Source of the DNA: Chitinophaga japonensis
GTDB lineage: Bacteria; Bacteroidota; Bacteroidia; Chitinophagales; Chitinophagaceae
NCBI RefSeq assembly: GCF_007830125.1
Contig: NZ_VLLG01000002.1
Coordinates: 1,002,985-1,066,984, forward strand
Direction: 5' to 3'
DNA length: 64,000 nt
Part shown: positions 27,547 through 37,140 of the stretch, piece after piece
Layout: every line of letters starts with the position of its first letter
How positions within the stretch are numbered: the stretch's first letter is position 1
Made by a program: the position numbers and the translations under genes
The notes under the pieces: model-generated
Databases searched by the model: none
Told to the model about the DNA's origin: nothing
The model's input: only the letters and a program-made list of their open reading frames with translations

Positions 27547-29056
27547 TCTGATTCAGGTTGCCATTTTTATCCAATTGCGGTTTGGGTATCGGGAATAATA
27601 CCCGGTAGGGTGCGGAAGCCTGCTTGGCGGGCACCCTGGGGTCCAGGAACTTCCCGAACCGTATCAGGTCTGTTCTGCGGCTCAGCTCCCAGGCCACTTC
27701 CCGGCCCCTTTCCGCCAGTATGCTGTCCAGCGTAAGGGTAGCAGGGGTCCAGTTATGATCGCTGTTGCCAAAGGCCCTTTCCCGTACCAGGTTGAAATCG
27801 CTCAGCCCCTTGTCGCCGGTGTTGTTCCTGAATTTCGCTTCTCCGCGCATCAGGTAGATATCCGCCAGGCGGAACACGGCAAAATCGTTGTTCATGCCGC
27901 CGGTGGTGCCGGGTGTAGGCTGGTACTTCACCGACCTGGCGCCGGCCATCCGGAAAGATGGTTCCGGGCTGGAGATCACCGGTACGTTGGGATCGAATGA
28001 CAGGGGCAGGTTTACCTGCTTGTCCACCTGTGGATTGCCGCTCCGGTCATACTGCTGTCCTACCAGGAACATGTTGCGCCGCGTGTCCGCCGCGTCAAAC
28101 ATATTGTAGAAAGCGGCGGGGGTGCAAAACCCGTTGTACGGGGAAGCGCCCAGGCCAAACGTTTCATTGCTCTGGTAGTGCAGGGTGAATAGCTGTATGT
28201 TAAAGGTGCCGAGCCCTTTGGCATCGTCATAAGGGATCACGAAAATGTTCTCCCGGGAACCTTCGTTCTGCACCAAAAAGTTACTGAAAAAATTGGGTTC
28301 CAGTTGATACTTATTGGCCATTATAATGGAATCGCAGGCGGAAATGCAGTCCTGCCAGCGGGCAGTGCCGGTGTACACGCCGGCATTCAGGTACAGTTTG
28401 GCCAGTATGGAAAACGCGAAATATTTGTTCACCCGCCCGTAGGTAGCCGCATCTACGTTCTCAGAAAGATAGGGCAGGTTGTCTTTCAGATCCTTTTCAA
28501 TGAACGCAAACACCTCTGCCCGGGAATTATTGGTCACGGATGATACATCGGTATTGAAATCCGCCACAATGGGAATATTGCCGAAAAGGTCCAGGCCCAG
28601 GTAGTAATAGAAAGCACGCAGGGTCTTCAGCTCCGCTTCTATCTCGGGCAGGTTGGCAGGCGGCTCCGGCAGCTCGCTCACCGTTTTCATGATCTGGTTG
28701 GTCTTGGCAATGCCGGAATAGATGAATTCCCAGGCGCCGTTAATGGGGCCGAGGTTGGGCGTCCAGGTATGCAGCCAAAGGCTTTGCCAGTTGCCGTTAT
28801 CATACCAGTCGCTGCCGCGGGTGGGCACTATAATTTCATCGCTGCTTACTTCCTGCAGGCTGAACACGTCGCCGTTCGCATATCCCCGGAGGGAGGCGTA
28901 GGCGGGGCCAATGCCTGCTATGATCTGCTCAGGTGTTTTCCAGAAATTATCCTGCTCCACCTGGTCAAAAACATCGGCATCCAGGTTGGTACAGGAGATG
29001 CCCCCCAGTATCAGACCGCCGGCCAGCAAAGCTTTCCACACCAATTTATTGTTCAT
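27527..29056 (-). CDS. RagB/SusD family outer-membrane lipoprotein
   Basis: The surface lipoprotein lid of a SusCD nutrient transporter. From ATG 29056 it is about 509 residues. I chose this start because it gives a lipoprotein signal (KALLAGGLILGGISC), and an upstream in-frame extension would place charged residues before it. Typical SusD features are the N-terminal VFDQVEQDNFWKTPEQIIAG, TPR-like helices (RAEVFAFIEKDLKDNLPYL, YGRVNKYFAFSILAKLYLNA) and the C-terminal DIYLMRGEAKFRNN and ILAERGREVAWELSRRTDLI. It lies 22 bases after SusC. Confidence 0.95.
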   Translation of the reverse strand: MNNKLVWKALLAGGLILGGISCTNLDADVFDQVEQDNFWKTPEQIIAGIGPAYASLRGYANGDVFSLQEVSSDEIIVPTRGSDWYDNGNWQSLWLHTWTPNLGPINGAWEFIYSGIAKTNQIMKTVSELPEPPANLPEIEAELKTLRAFYYYLGLDLFGNIPIVADFNTDVSSVTNNSRAEVFAFIEKDLKDNLPYLSENVDAATYGRVNKYFAFSILAKLYLNAGVYTGTARWQDCISACDSIIMANKYQLEPNFFSNFLVQNEGSRENIFVIPYDDAKGLGTFNIQLFTLHYQSNETFGLGASPYNGFCTPAAFYNMFDAADTRRNMFLVGQQYDRSGNPQVDKQVNLPLSFDPNVPVISSPEPSFRMAGARSVKYQPTPGTTGGMNNDFAVFRLADIYLMRGEAKFRNNTGDKGLSDFNLVRERAFGNSDHNWTPATLTLDSILAERGREVAWELSRRTDLIRFGKFLDPRVPAKQASAPYRVLFPIPKPQLDKNGNLNQNDGYPG

Positions 29057-29078
29057 AACAGTTCGTTTAATTTTTAGA

Positions 29079-32075
29079 TCAGAAATTAACATTTACGCCA
29101 AACGTAAAGGAGCGCGTTTTCGGGTAGTAGCTCCTGTCTATATAGCGGCGGTCGCCTTCTACTTTCACCTCCGGGTCTATGCCGGGATAATCCGTGATAA
29201 TGAACAGGTTATTGGCCGCCAGGTACAGCCTTAAAGACTGTATGTATTTCAGGCTGCCGGGCTTGAAGTTGTAGCCGAACGTCAGGTTCTCCATACGCAG
29301 GTAGGACGCATCTTTCAGCCAGTAGGTGGAAGGCTGCGGCTGCGCCGTGAAGCCGTTGGTCAGCGCGCTTTTCTCCACGTTGTTGCCAGGCAGGCGGGTA
29401 ACCGTGGAAAGGTTCAGCAGCGTATTGGCGAATATTTTGGCGCCCTGTACGCCTCTTATGAAGAAGCTGAGGTCAAAATTGCCATAGGTGAAAGAGTTGG
29501 TAAACCCGTAAGTAAATTTCGGTGTAGGATCTATATACACGCGGTCCGCATCTGTTGCGGAATCGGAGCGGATGAGGCCTACGCGCTGTCCTTTGTCGTC
29601 GTAATGCGCATAATACTCATGACCGTCCCGCAGCTCTACGAATTCGTGCAGCCAGAACACGCCGGCCGGGTGACCGTTCACCAGGCGGGTAATGTAAGCG
29701 TTGCTGAGGCCACGGCCGTCGGCATAACCATAGTTACGGGCCGTAATGCTCAGGTCTGCCCCCTGGAACTTGCCGGACAGGTTGGTGATCTTGTTACGCA
29801 AGGTGCCCAGGTTGAAGGCGGCGTTCCAGGTGAACTTGCTGTTCCGGATCACATCGCCGTTGAGCGTGATCTCAATCCCCTTGTTCTCCGCATCGGCAGC
29901 GTTGGCCACCACGCGGTTGGTGAGGAAAGGCGGTTGCGGCAGGTCGTAGTTAAACAGCAGGTCCTTGGTCTTGTCATTGAAATAATCCACGGTACCGTTC
30001 AGGCGGCTGTTGAACAGGCTAAAGTCCATGCCTATGTTGAACGAGTGCCTTACCTCCCACTTCAGGTCGGGGTTATTAAGCTGGTTAATGCCGTATCCCT
30101 GCAGCACCTCGCCGCCGTAATAGAACTTATCGGAAGCACCGTATAGCAGTTGGTAGGGATAGGGATCAATATCCTCCTGGTTACCGGTGGTACCGTAGGT
30201 GACCCTGAGCTTCAGGTAATTGACCACGGCCAGCTTCTTGAAGAATTCCTCGCTGCTGATGGTCCAGGCCAGGCCGGCGGAGGGAAAATTACCCCAGCGG
30301 TTGTTGGGACCAAACTTGGAAGAGCCGTCCCTCCTGTAGTTCAGCGTAACGCTGTACCTGTTATCGAAGCTGTACACCAGGCGGCCCAGGAAGGAGGCCA
30401 GCAATACTTCATCTTTATAGGAGAAGGGATCATTATTGCGTATATCCGTATTGGTGCCCAGGTTGTTGGTCAGTATGTCGGGAATAAGAAAACCGCGGGC
30501 CAGCACCCCGAAACCATCGTTGACGAATCGGTTGTACTCATGCACAAAAGTGAAATCCACGCTATGCTTGTCGCCGCCAAAGGTTTTCTTGTAGTTCAGG
30601 TGCATGTCAAAGTTGGTCACCTGCTTATTATAGTTATAGCGTGCGCCAAAAGTTTTATTGTTCTTTTCCGGCACCCGGGGCTCAAAATAATCGCCCACGT
30701 CGTTCGAGCGGGAAATGGCCCCGAAAACGCCTACGGTCAGCCCTTTTACCAGTTCGTAGTCCGCTTTGGCATGGCCCTGCCAGAAGTTGTCCTTCCTGCG
30801 GTTGTGGATCTCCAAAAGGTCAAACAGCGGGTTCTCCAGGTCAAAGTCTATCACCTGGTAATACGTTCCGTCCGGGTTATACACCGGCCATACGGGCAGG
30901 TAGTTAAAGGCCAGGTTAAAGATATTGCTTTGCCCTACGGTTTTGGCCTTGGGGTCCAGGTTCTGGCCAGGCAGGAACTTCCGGTTGGTCACCGTGGTAT
31001 TGATACCGGCCGTAACGGTCAGCCGGTCGTTAAAGCTCTTCTGCTGTATATTGAGGCGGGCGGAGAGCATATCCTTGCCGGAGTTCAGCACTACGCCTTC
31101 CTGGTCCAGGTAGCTGAGAGAGGCGCGGTAATTGAACTTGTCTGTACCGCCGCCCACGGCTACGTTATGGTTGTGGGAGAAAGCGGTCTGCGTGATCTCG
31201 TCGGGCCAGTCAGTGTTGGCCCCCTTATCCAGGGCAGCGGCCGTGGCATTGCCGGCAGTAGCGGCCCGCCATTCATCGGCGCTCAGCACATCGATATTGT
31301 TGGCCACTGATTCAGTAGATACGTAACCGTTATACTCCACCGTGGTTTTGCCGGCCTTCCCCTTTTTGGTAGTGATGATGATAACGCCATTGGCGCCGCG
31401 CGCACCATAAATGGCGGCGGAAGACGCATCACGGAGGATATCGTAGGATTCGATATCCCCGGGCGCAATAGCATTGATACCGCGGTTAAAATCATCAATG
31501 GCCACCCCGTCCACCACCAGCAAGGGGGGCTGCCCTTCCAGGGAGGTAGAGCCCCTGAGCCTTACGGTCAGGTTCTCATTCGGGTCGCTGCCGGGCTGCA
31601 CGATCACCAGGCCGGCCACTTTGCCCTGCACCTGCTGCAGGGGGTTGGAAATAACACCGGTGTTAAACTCCTTGGTAGTGACCTTGGTGACAGCGCCGGT
31701 AATGTCCTTTTTCTTCTGCGTACCATAACCTACTACCACCACTTCGTCCAGGGCCTTCCCGTTCTGAAGAGTGATAGTGTAAGTGGCTTTGCCCTCCTCC
31801 AGCGTTACTTCCTTTGTTTCATACCCTACAAAGGAGAACACCAGCGTTTTAGCGGAAGCCGGCACATTGTTGAGCTTAAAAGTACCGTCGGCAGTAGTAA
31901 TGGTACCGGTGCTGGTACCCTTGATCTGGACGGTTACCCCGGGCAGGGGATCCTGGTTATCAGCATCTGTTACCGTTCCGGAAATTACTTTCCCCTGCGC
32001 AAATACGATCTGTGCAAGGGAAAGTAAGGCAACAAGACACCAGGCAAAATTGCGTAGTAGACTGCTAGTTTTCAT
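29079..32075 (-). CDS. SusC/RagA TonB-linked outer-membrane transporter
   Basis: The barrel of a SusCD pair, 998 residues. In order: a signal peptide (1-26), a carboxypeptidase-like regulatory domain (KVISGTVTDADNQDPLPGVT, about 29-110), the TonB-interacting/plug region (LDEVVVVGYGTQKKKDITGA; SSAAIYGARGANGVIIITTKKG), and the 22-strand barrel ending in SFTFGVNVNF. There is no N-terminal FecA-type signalling (STN) domain and no ECF sigma/anti-sigma pair beside it, so it is not obviously trans-envelope regulated. At about 1000 residues it is at the short end for SusC. The substrate is unknown; the downstream genes argue against a simple polysaccharide locus. Confidence 0.95.
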   Translation of the reverse strand: MKTSSLLRNFAWCLVALLSLAQIVFAQGKVISGTVTDADNQDPLPGVTVQIKGTSTGTITTADGTFKLNNVPASAKTLVFSFVGYETKEVTLEEGKATYTITLQNGKALDEVVVVGYGTQKKKDITGAVTKVTTKEFNTGVISNPLQQVQGKVAGLVIVQPGSDPNENLTVRLRGSTSLEGQPPLLVVDGVAIDDFNRGINAIAPGDIESYDILRDASSAAIYGARGANGVIIITTKKGKAGKTTVEYNGYVSTESVANNIDVLSADEWRAATAGNATAAALDKGANTDWPDEITQTAFSHNHNVAVGGGTDKFNYRASLSYLDQEGVVLNSGKDMLSARLNIQQKSFNDRLTVTAGINTTVTNRKFLPGQNLDPKAKTVGQSNIFNLAFNYLPVWPVYNPDGTYYQVIDFDLENPLFDLLEIHNRRKDNFWQGHAKADYELVKGLTVGVFGAISRSNDVGDYFEPRVPEKNNKTFGARYNYNKQVTNFDMHLNYKKTFGGDKHSVDFTFVHEYNRFVNDGFGVLARGFLIPDILTNNLGTNTDIRNNDPFSYKDEVLLASFLGRLVYSFDNRYSVTLNYRRDGSSKFGPNNRWGNFPSAGLAWTISSEEFFKKLAVVNYLKLRVTYGTTGNQEDIDPYPYQLLYGASDKFYYGGEVLQGYGINQLNNPDLKWEVRHSFNIGMDFSLFNSRLNGTVDYFNDKTKDLLFNYDLPQPPFLTNRVVANAADAENKGIEITLNGDVIRNSKFTWNAAFNLGTLRNKITNLSGKFQGADLSITARNYGYADGRGLSNAYITRLVNGHPAGVFWLHEFVELRDGHEYYAHYDDKGQRVGLIRSDSATDADRVYIDPTPKFTYGFTNSFTYGNFDLSFFIRGVQGAKIFANTLLNLSTVTRLPGNNVEKSALTNGFTAQPQPSTYWLKDASYLRMENLTFGYNFKPGSLKYIQSLRLYLAANNLFIITDYPGIDPEVKVEGDRRYIDRSYYPKTRSFTFGVNVNF

Positions 32076-32453
32076 GACGTGGAATTATATAATTAGCTTA
32101 GTATGCTGGTCTTAAATGGCTGTTCATCCGCGCACGGGTTACTTCACTACATTACAGTATGACGGATCAATACAACCGGAGACTATACGTTTTCAAATAA
32201 GACGAAAAAGTTTGCTTTCGAATAACAGCAAGAAAAAGATTTCAGAATTTTGGTTTTAGTTTAAACTTTGGCTTTCACCCGCGAAAAACTGCTCAGACCC
32301 AGCTTTCAACGGCAACAACACGTGGATGTGTATTTTCTACGCAATCTTAACTTAAATTTTTGTTAAAAAAAAATTTGAACGCGGTTTTTTTTAAGTGTAC
32401 CTGTTACGCTTGTGCATAAACAGGCGCCCATGGCGCGGCTGCGCCGCATGAGA
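32076..32453. other. A+T-rich spacer upstream of the SusC operon
   Basis: A 378-base gap between the SusC start and the 3' end of the Nudix-type regulator, both on the - strand. It must hold the SusC promoter, but I find no exact TAnnTTTG box. There are A and T runs (for example around 32355-32375) and no ORF worth reporting. Confidence 0.5.
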
Positions 32454-33164
32454 TCAGAAACCTATACCCAGGTACCTTTTCTTTCGCTGGTCATACTTCT
32501 CAAAATTGAACTTGTACAGGCGCGCAGGACGGTGGGGCACATCATCCTCTTCTTCATTCAGGTCTACGAGGAGGTCCATGGAAAGGAATTTTTTGCGGAA
32601 GTTGCGGCGGTCCAGCTTTACATCCAGGATGGCTTCATAGAGGTTCTGCAGCTCGCGCAGGGAGAATTTCCTGGGCAGCAGGTTAAAGCCCACCGGCTGC
32701 TCAATCACCTTATGCTTCAGGCGCTCGTAGCAGCAATCCAGTATCTCTTTATGGTCAAAAGCCATTTCATGTACCGCCTTCACGGGATGCCAGTGCAGCT
32801 CGTTCCCGTGCTTCTTCAGTGCGGCGTGCTGAATGTTCACCAGGGAGTAATAGGCCACCGTGATCACCCTGCCGGCAGGATGCCGGTGCACGCCGCCAAA
32901 GGTTTGCACCTGTTCCATAAACACTTGATCGAGGCCGGTGCGGGATTTCAGCACGCGGTCGGCAGCAGCGTCCAGCTCCTCGCCGGGGCGCACAATATCT
33001 CCCAGCAGGGACCACATGTCTTTATATTCTTTAAGGTCGGACTTTATCAGCAGCACTTTCAGCTCGTCGTTATCAAATCCGAATATCACACAGTCTACTG
33101 AAACCGCCATTTTAAAGTAGTCCCTGATCTCGGTCAGGTGGGCATTGACATTCTTTGATTGCAT
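32454..33164 (-). CDS. Nudix-type transcription regulator (NrtR/AraR-like), catalytic box lost
   Basis: A 236-residue protein with an N-terminal Nudix domain (about 20-150) and a C-terminal winged-helix-like domain (RKFSLRELQNLYEAILDVKL, RRNFRKKFL). In the Nudix box the helix that normally reads R-E-x-x-E-E is R70-V-L-K-S74-R75, so the metal-binding glutamates are gone. In the NrtR and AraR families this loss goes with a change from hydrolase to ligand-sensing repressor (established for AraR of Bacteroides with arabinose). Its gene lies between the SusC operon and the amidohydrolase on the same strand; either could be its target. Ligand unknown. Confidence 0.85.
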   Translation of the reverse strand: MQSKNVNAHLTEIRDYFKMAVSVDCVIFGFDNDELKVLLIKSDLKEYKDMWSLLGDIVRPGEELDAAADRVLKSRTGLDQVFMEQVQTFGGVHRHPAGRVITVAYYSLVNIQHAALKKHGNELHWHPVKAVHEMAFDHKEILDCCYERLKHKVIEQPVGFNLLPRKFSLRELQNLYEAILDVKLDRRNFRKKFLSMDLLVDLNEEEDDVPHRPARLYKFNFEKYDQRKKRYLGIGF

Positions 33165-33302
33165 AGCTATAGCTAAATATAAACGTGGAATTATTTTTAT
33201 TTACAGTGGTTGTTGTATCAGTGCTCAGGGTATCCGGCCAAAATATAAACGATAACAAAAAGTTAGGATTTTTTCTGTAAAAACAACATGGCTATAGCTG
33301 AT

Positions 33303-34961
33303 TTATTTTGCAGCGTTAGCATCATACATCTTTTCCCCACCGCTAAAAGTGGCCAGGGTACGGGCTTTCAGCACCTGCTGCATGGGCGCTTCCATCAGGT
33401 CCTGGTCCAGCATTACCATATCCGCCAGCTTACCAGGCTCCAGGCTGCCGCGGCTTTCCTCTTCCATACAGCCCCTGGCCGCCCAGATGGTCATACCCTG
33501 CAGGGCCTGTTGCCGGGTCAGCGCCTGCTCCACCTGGAAGCCGCCTGCAGGGTAGCCGCTGGTATCCGTGCGGGCTACCGCCGCCAGGAAAGTTTTGAGC
33601 GGGCTGATATCTTCCACCGGGAAGTCAGTGCCCAGCGGCAACCAGCCATTCTGCTCCAGCAACTGCTGGTAAATATAGGCGTGTTGAATGCGCTCCGGCC
33701 CCAGGCGGTCGCCGGCCCAGTACATATCGGATGTGGCATGCGTGGGTTGTACAGAAGGGATAATGCTGTAGCGGCCAAACATGGCTACATCTGCTGGATT
33801 TACTACCTGCGCATGCTCTATGCGCCAGCGCCGGTCGTTCTTATCCTTTAATACGCCGGCGTATATACGCAGTACCTGCCGGTTGGCGGAGTCTCCAATG
33901 GCGTGCGTACAAAGCTGGAACCTGGTATCGATCAACTGTGCCGCCCTTTGGGCGAAATGGCTGCTGTCACGCAGCAGGAAACCTTTCCAGCCCGGCATGT
34001 CTGCATAGTCCTGCAGCAGGCAGGCGCCACGGGAGCCCAGCGCACCATCTGCATAACACTTGAAGCCGGCCACGTTTATGTAATCGGTCCGGTACGGGCC
34101 TTTGGGCAGGAAATAATCATAGTTCAGCGTTGTATCGGACAGCAGCACATACAGGCGCATTTTCAATTGCTGCTGTTGCTGCAGGGAGTCAATGAACAGC
34201 ACTTCATCTTTCATCAGGCCACAATCCGCAACCGTGGTAAGTCCTGCAGCAAAGCAACTGGCGGCCGCGCTTTGCAGGGCCTTTTGTAACAGCGCCGGGG
34301 AAGGAGGCGGTACTTTACTTTGCACCAGCCGCACGGCATTGTCTACCAGTATGCCGGTAAGCCGGCCGTTCTTTACTTCTACCAGGCCGCCGGTAAGGGT
34401 TTGCCCGGGTTGTATACCAGCGGCTGCCAGCGCGGGCGCGTTGGCAATGGCTGCATGTCCGTCTATCCGGCCCAGCAGTATGGGATTCTTCGGGAAAAGG
34501 CTGTCCAGTTGCGCCCTGTCAGGAAAATTTTTCTCCGGCCAGTCGTTCTGGTCCCAGCCCCGGCCCAGTACCCAGCCGGCATTCTCCGACAAGGCAGGGT
34601 TAGCGGCGATGAATGCCTGTACCCTTTCAATCACTTCCTGCCAGCTACGGGTGCCGGTAAGGTTTACCTGCAGCAGGCTCATGCCGTAACCCAGGAAATG
34701 GGCATGCGCGTCAATGAAACCGGGGTAGATAAATTTACCGCCGGCATCCAGCACTTCCGGCGCCTCGTATGCGGCTAATATTTCCTCGTCGCTGCCCAGC
34801 GCCGCAATCCTGCCGTCGCGCACCGCTACCGCCTGCGCCCGGCTGAACTGTTCATCTACCGTATAAATAACCGCATGATGAATAATGAGGTCCGCCTTTT
34901 TACGGGTATTGCAGCCCAGGCAAAGAAGTACTAAACAATAAACAGGTAGGCGTAGTTGCAT
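33303..34961 (-). CDS. Amidohydrolase-3 family (YtcJ-like) lipoprotein
   Basis: A 552-residue metal-dependent hydrolase of the YtcJ type. A lipobox (LCLGC, C17) anchors it outside the cytoplasm. Metal-site landmarks: DAHAHFLGYG (HxH, about 87-96), ADGALGSRGACLL, LCTHAIGDSANRQVL and RWRIEHAQVV, and near the end LPLGTDFPVEDISP with the last aspartate. Family members act on amide or ester bonds of small molecules; the substrate here is unknown. The gene is divergent from ligA, 60 bases apart, with a dispersed repeat and an AGCTATAGCT palindrome between. Confidence 0.9.
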   Translation of the reverse strand: MQLRLPVYCLVLLCLGCNTRKKADLIIHHAVIYTVDEQFSRAQAVAVRDGRIAALGSDEEILAAYEAPEVLDAGGKFIYPGFIDAHAHFLGYGMSLLQVNLTGTRSWQEVIERVQAFIAANPALSENAGWVLGRGWDQNDWPEKNFPDRAQLDSLFPKNPILLGRIDGHAAIANAPALAAAGIQPGQTLTGGLVEVKNGRLTGILVDNAVRLVQSKVPPPSPALLQKALQSAAASCFAAGLTTVADCGLMKDEVLFIDSLQQQQQLKMRLYVLLSDTTLNYDYFLPKGPYRTDYINVAGFKCYADGALGSRGACLLQDYADMPGWKGFLLRDSSHFAQRAAQLIDTRFQLCTHAIGDSANRQVLRIYAGVLKDKNDRRWRIEHAQVVNPADVAMFGRYSIIPSVQPTHATSDMYWAGDRLGPERIQHAYIYQQLLEQNGWLPLGTDFPVEDISPLKTFLAAVARTDTSGYPAGGFQVEQALTRQQALQGMTIWAARGCMEEESRGSLEPGKLADMVMLDQDLMEAPMQQVLKARTLATFSGGEKMYDANAAK

Positions 34962-34968
34962 AAGGGAT

Positions 34969-34989
34969 GTTTAAAAACCTGACAGGTCT
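34969..34989. repeat. Dispersed ACCTGACAGGT repeat, copy 2
   Basis: TTTAAAAACCTGACAGGTCT as at 2063-2083, here between the divergent amidohydrolase and ligA genes. Confidence 0.6.
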
Positions 34990-35021
34990 ATAAAAGCTAT
35001 AGCTTAAATTTACGCACAGTT

Positions 35022-37136
35022 TTGAATAATATGTATACGAAGGAAATAGAATTGGCCCTTGCCAAACTGGCCAAGGAGCTGCTGGGCAAATTAGCCAAAC
35101 AGCAGTTGCTCAACAACCCCGAGGAAACGCTGGAAGCACTGCAGCGCGTGATCCTGTACAACGACTGGCGCTACTATGTGCAAAGCGACCCCGTGCTGAG
35201 CGACTATGAATATGACCAGCTATATGCCTGGCTGAAGCAACTGGAACAGGAAAACCCGCACCTGGTAAGCCCGGATTCGCCCACCCAGCGCGTGGCCCAG
35301 GGACTGAGCAAGTCCTTCCCTACCGTGCAGCACCTGGTGCCCATGCTGAGCCTGGACAATTCCTACAATGCAGACGACCTGGTAGACTGGGACCGCAAAG
35401 CACGCGAAATTTCCGGCCTTACCGATATAGAATATTGCATAGAGCCCAAGTTTGACGGGGCCAGCATCTCCCTCATATATGAGCATGACCGGCTGGTAAG
35501 GGGCGCCACCCGCGGCGATGGCGTATCCGGGGAAGATATTACCGTAAATATCCGGCAGATACGATCCATTCCCCTCTCCGCCAACTTCAGCGCCTATGGT
35601 ATCCAGACCATGGAGATCAGGGGCGAGGTACTGATCAAGAAAAGCACCTTTAAAGCATTTAATGACCAGCGCGCCGCAGAGAACCTGCCCCCACTGGCCA
35701 ACCCGCGGAATGCGGCCTCCGGCTCGCTGCGCATGGTGGACCCGCGCGAAGTGGCCAAAAGAGGACTGGAAGCTTTCCTGTACCACATGAGCTACCATGT
35801 AATGGAAAAAGGCCAGGCGGAGCCTGTAGAGATACAAACCCACAGCAATACGCTGGAGCTGCTGTCCCAACTGGGTTTCCGCAGCCCGGCCAAAGAGAAG
35901 AAAGTACTAAAAGGCATACAGGCGGTGATCGACTACTGCCACACCTTTGAGCAGGAGCGCGATAACCTGCCCTACGAAATAGACGGCCTGGTGATAAAGG
36001 TGAATGACTATGCCCTGCAGGACCGCCTGGGCATGACCACCCACCACCCGCGCTGGGCCATGGCCTACAAGTTCAAGGCCCGCCAGGCTACCAGCAAGCT
36101 GCGTAAGGTAGAGTTCCAGGTAGGCCGCACCGGCTCCATCACCCCTGTAGCCAAAATAGACCCGGTGCCCATCGGCGGGGTAACGGTAGGCTCTATCTCC
36201 CTGTTCAACGAAGATGTGGTGCGCGAAAAGGACCTGAAGATAGGCGATACCGTACTGGTGGAAAGAGCCGGCGACGTGATCCCTTATATCGTGAAGTCCG
36301 TAGCGGACCTGCGCGACGGCTCCGAAGAAGAGATCGTATTTCCAACAAAATGCCCGGTATGCCACAGCCAGTTGGAGAAACCGGAAGGGGAAGCCGTATG
36401 GCGCTGCCCCAACATCAATTGCGAAGCGCAGGTAATAGAGCGCATGATCCATTTTGTAAGCAAGGACGCCATGGACATCCGCAGCCTGGGTGAAAGCAAT
36501 GTGCGCAAGTTTTACAACCTGGGATTGCTGAAAGACATTCCCGGCATTTATGAGCTGGACTTCAGCAAAATAGAGGAGCTGGAAGGCTTCGGCAAAAAAT
36601 CGCTGGCCAACCTGCAGGCGGCTATCGAACATTCCAAAACACAGCCGCTGCACCGCCTCATATTCGGGCTGGGCATCCGCTACGTAGGCGAAACTACCGC
36701 TAAAACACTGGCCAATGCCATTCACCACCTGACGGACTATACGGAGTGGACGGAAGAGCAATTGCTGGAGCTGGAGGACATAGGACCGAAAGTAGCGGGT
36801 TCCATCCGCCTCTTCTTCAGCAATGCCGCCAATATACAAATGCTGTCGCGCCTGGAGCAACTGGGCGTGAACCTGCAGAACGACAAGTCCTCACAGCAGG
36901 GGGGCGGCAGCCTGGAAGGACAAACCTTCCTCTTTACCGGCACCCTGTCCAAGCTGAAACGCAGCGAGGCAGAGGAGAAAGTAGAGCAGCAGGGCGGGAA
37001 AATACTTAGTGGCGTCAGCAGCAAGCTGAACTACCTGGTGGTGGGCGAAGATGCCGGCAGCAAGCTGGAAAAGGCCAAGAAGATCAATACCATCCGCATT
37101 CTGACGGAGGACCAGTTTATTAAAATGATTGAATAG
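35022..37136 (+). CDS. ligA: NAD-dependent DNA ligase
   Basis: LigA seals nicks in replication and repair using NAD. The 704-residue product carries an N-terminal Ia domain (YYVQSDPVLSDYEYDQLY), the nucleotidyl-transferase domain with adenylated lysine K143 in EPKFDG, and an OB-fold (KVEFQVGRTGSITPVAKIDP). These are followed by a four-cysteine zinc finger (CPVCHSQLEKPEGEAVWRCP), helix-hairpin-helix repeats (LEGFGKKSLANLQAAIE, LEDIGPKVAGSI) and a C-terminal BRCT domain (LEGQTFLFTGTLSKLKRSEA). It is slightly longer than the usual 660-680 at the N-terminus; a second ATG four codons in is an alternative start. It is followed closely by tadA. Confidence 0.97.
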   Translation: MNNMYTKEIELALAKLAKELLGKLAKQQLLNNPEETLEALQRVILYNDWRYYVQSDPVLSDYEYDQLYAWLKQLEQENPHLVSPDSPTQRVAQGLSKSFPTVQHLVPMLSLDNSYNADDLVDWDRKAREISGLTDIEYCIEPKFDGASISLIYEHDRLVRGATRGDGVSGEDITVNIRQIRSIPLSANFSAYGIQTMEIRGEVLIKKSTFKAFNDQRAAENLPPLANPRNAASGSLRMVDPREVAKRGLEAFLYHMSYHVMEKGQAEPVEIQTHSNTLELLSQLGFRSPAKEKKVLKGIQAVIDYCHTFEQERDNLPYEIDGLVIKVNDYALQDRLGMTTHHPRWAMAYKFKARQATSKLRKVEFQVGRTGSITPVAKIDPVPIGGVTVGSISLFNEDVVREKDLKIGDTVLVERAGDVIPYIVKSVADLRDGSEEEIVFPTKCPVCHSQLEKPEGEAVWRCPNINCEAQVIERMIHFVSKDAMDIRSLGESNVRKFYNLGLLKDIPGIYELDFSKIEELEGFGKKSLANLQAAIEHSKTQPLHRLIFGLGIRYVGETTAKTLANAIHHLTDYTEWTEEQLLELEDIGPKVAGSIRLFFSNAANIQMLSRLEQLGVNLQNDKSSQQGGGSLEGQTFLFTGTLSKLKRSEAEEKVEQQGGKILSGVSSKLNYLVVGEDAGSKLEKAKKINTIRILTEDQFIKMIE

Positions 37137-37140
37137 GCTA

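Noticed and set aside
30150..31310. 386-residue + strand frame opposite SusC
   Set aside because: Antisense to a confirmed SusC coding sequence, with no recognisable motif.
22789..32075. Calling the SusCD cluster a polysaccharide utilization locus
   Set aside because: No glycosidase, lyase, esterase or sulfatase is encoded within it; only the SusCD pair is typical, so the polysaccharide label is not supported.
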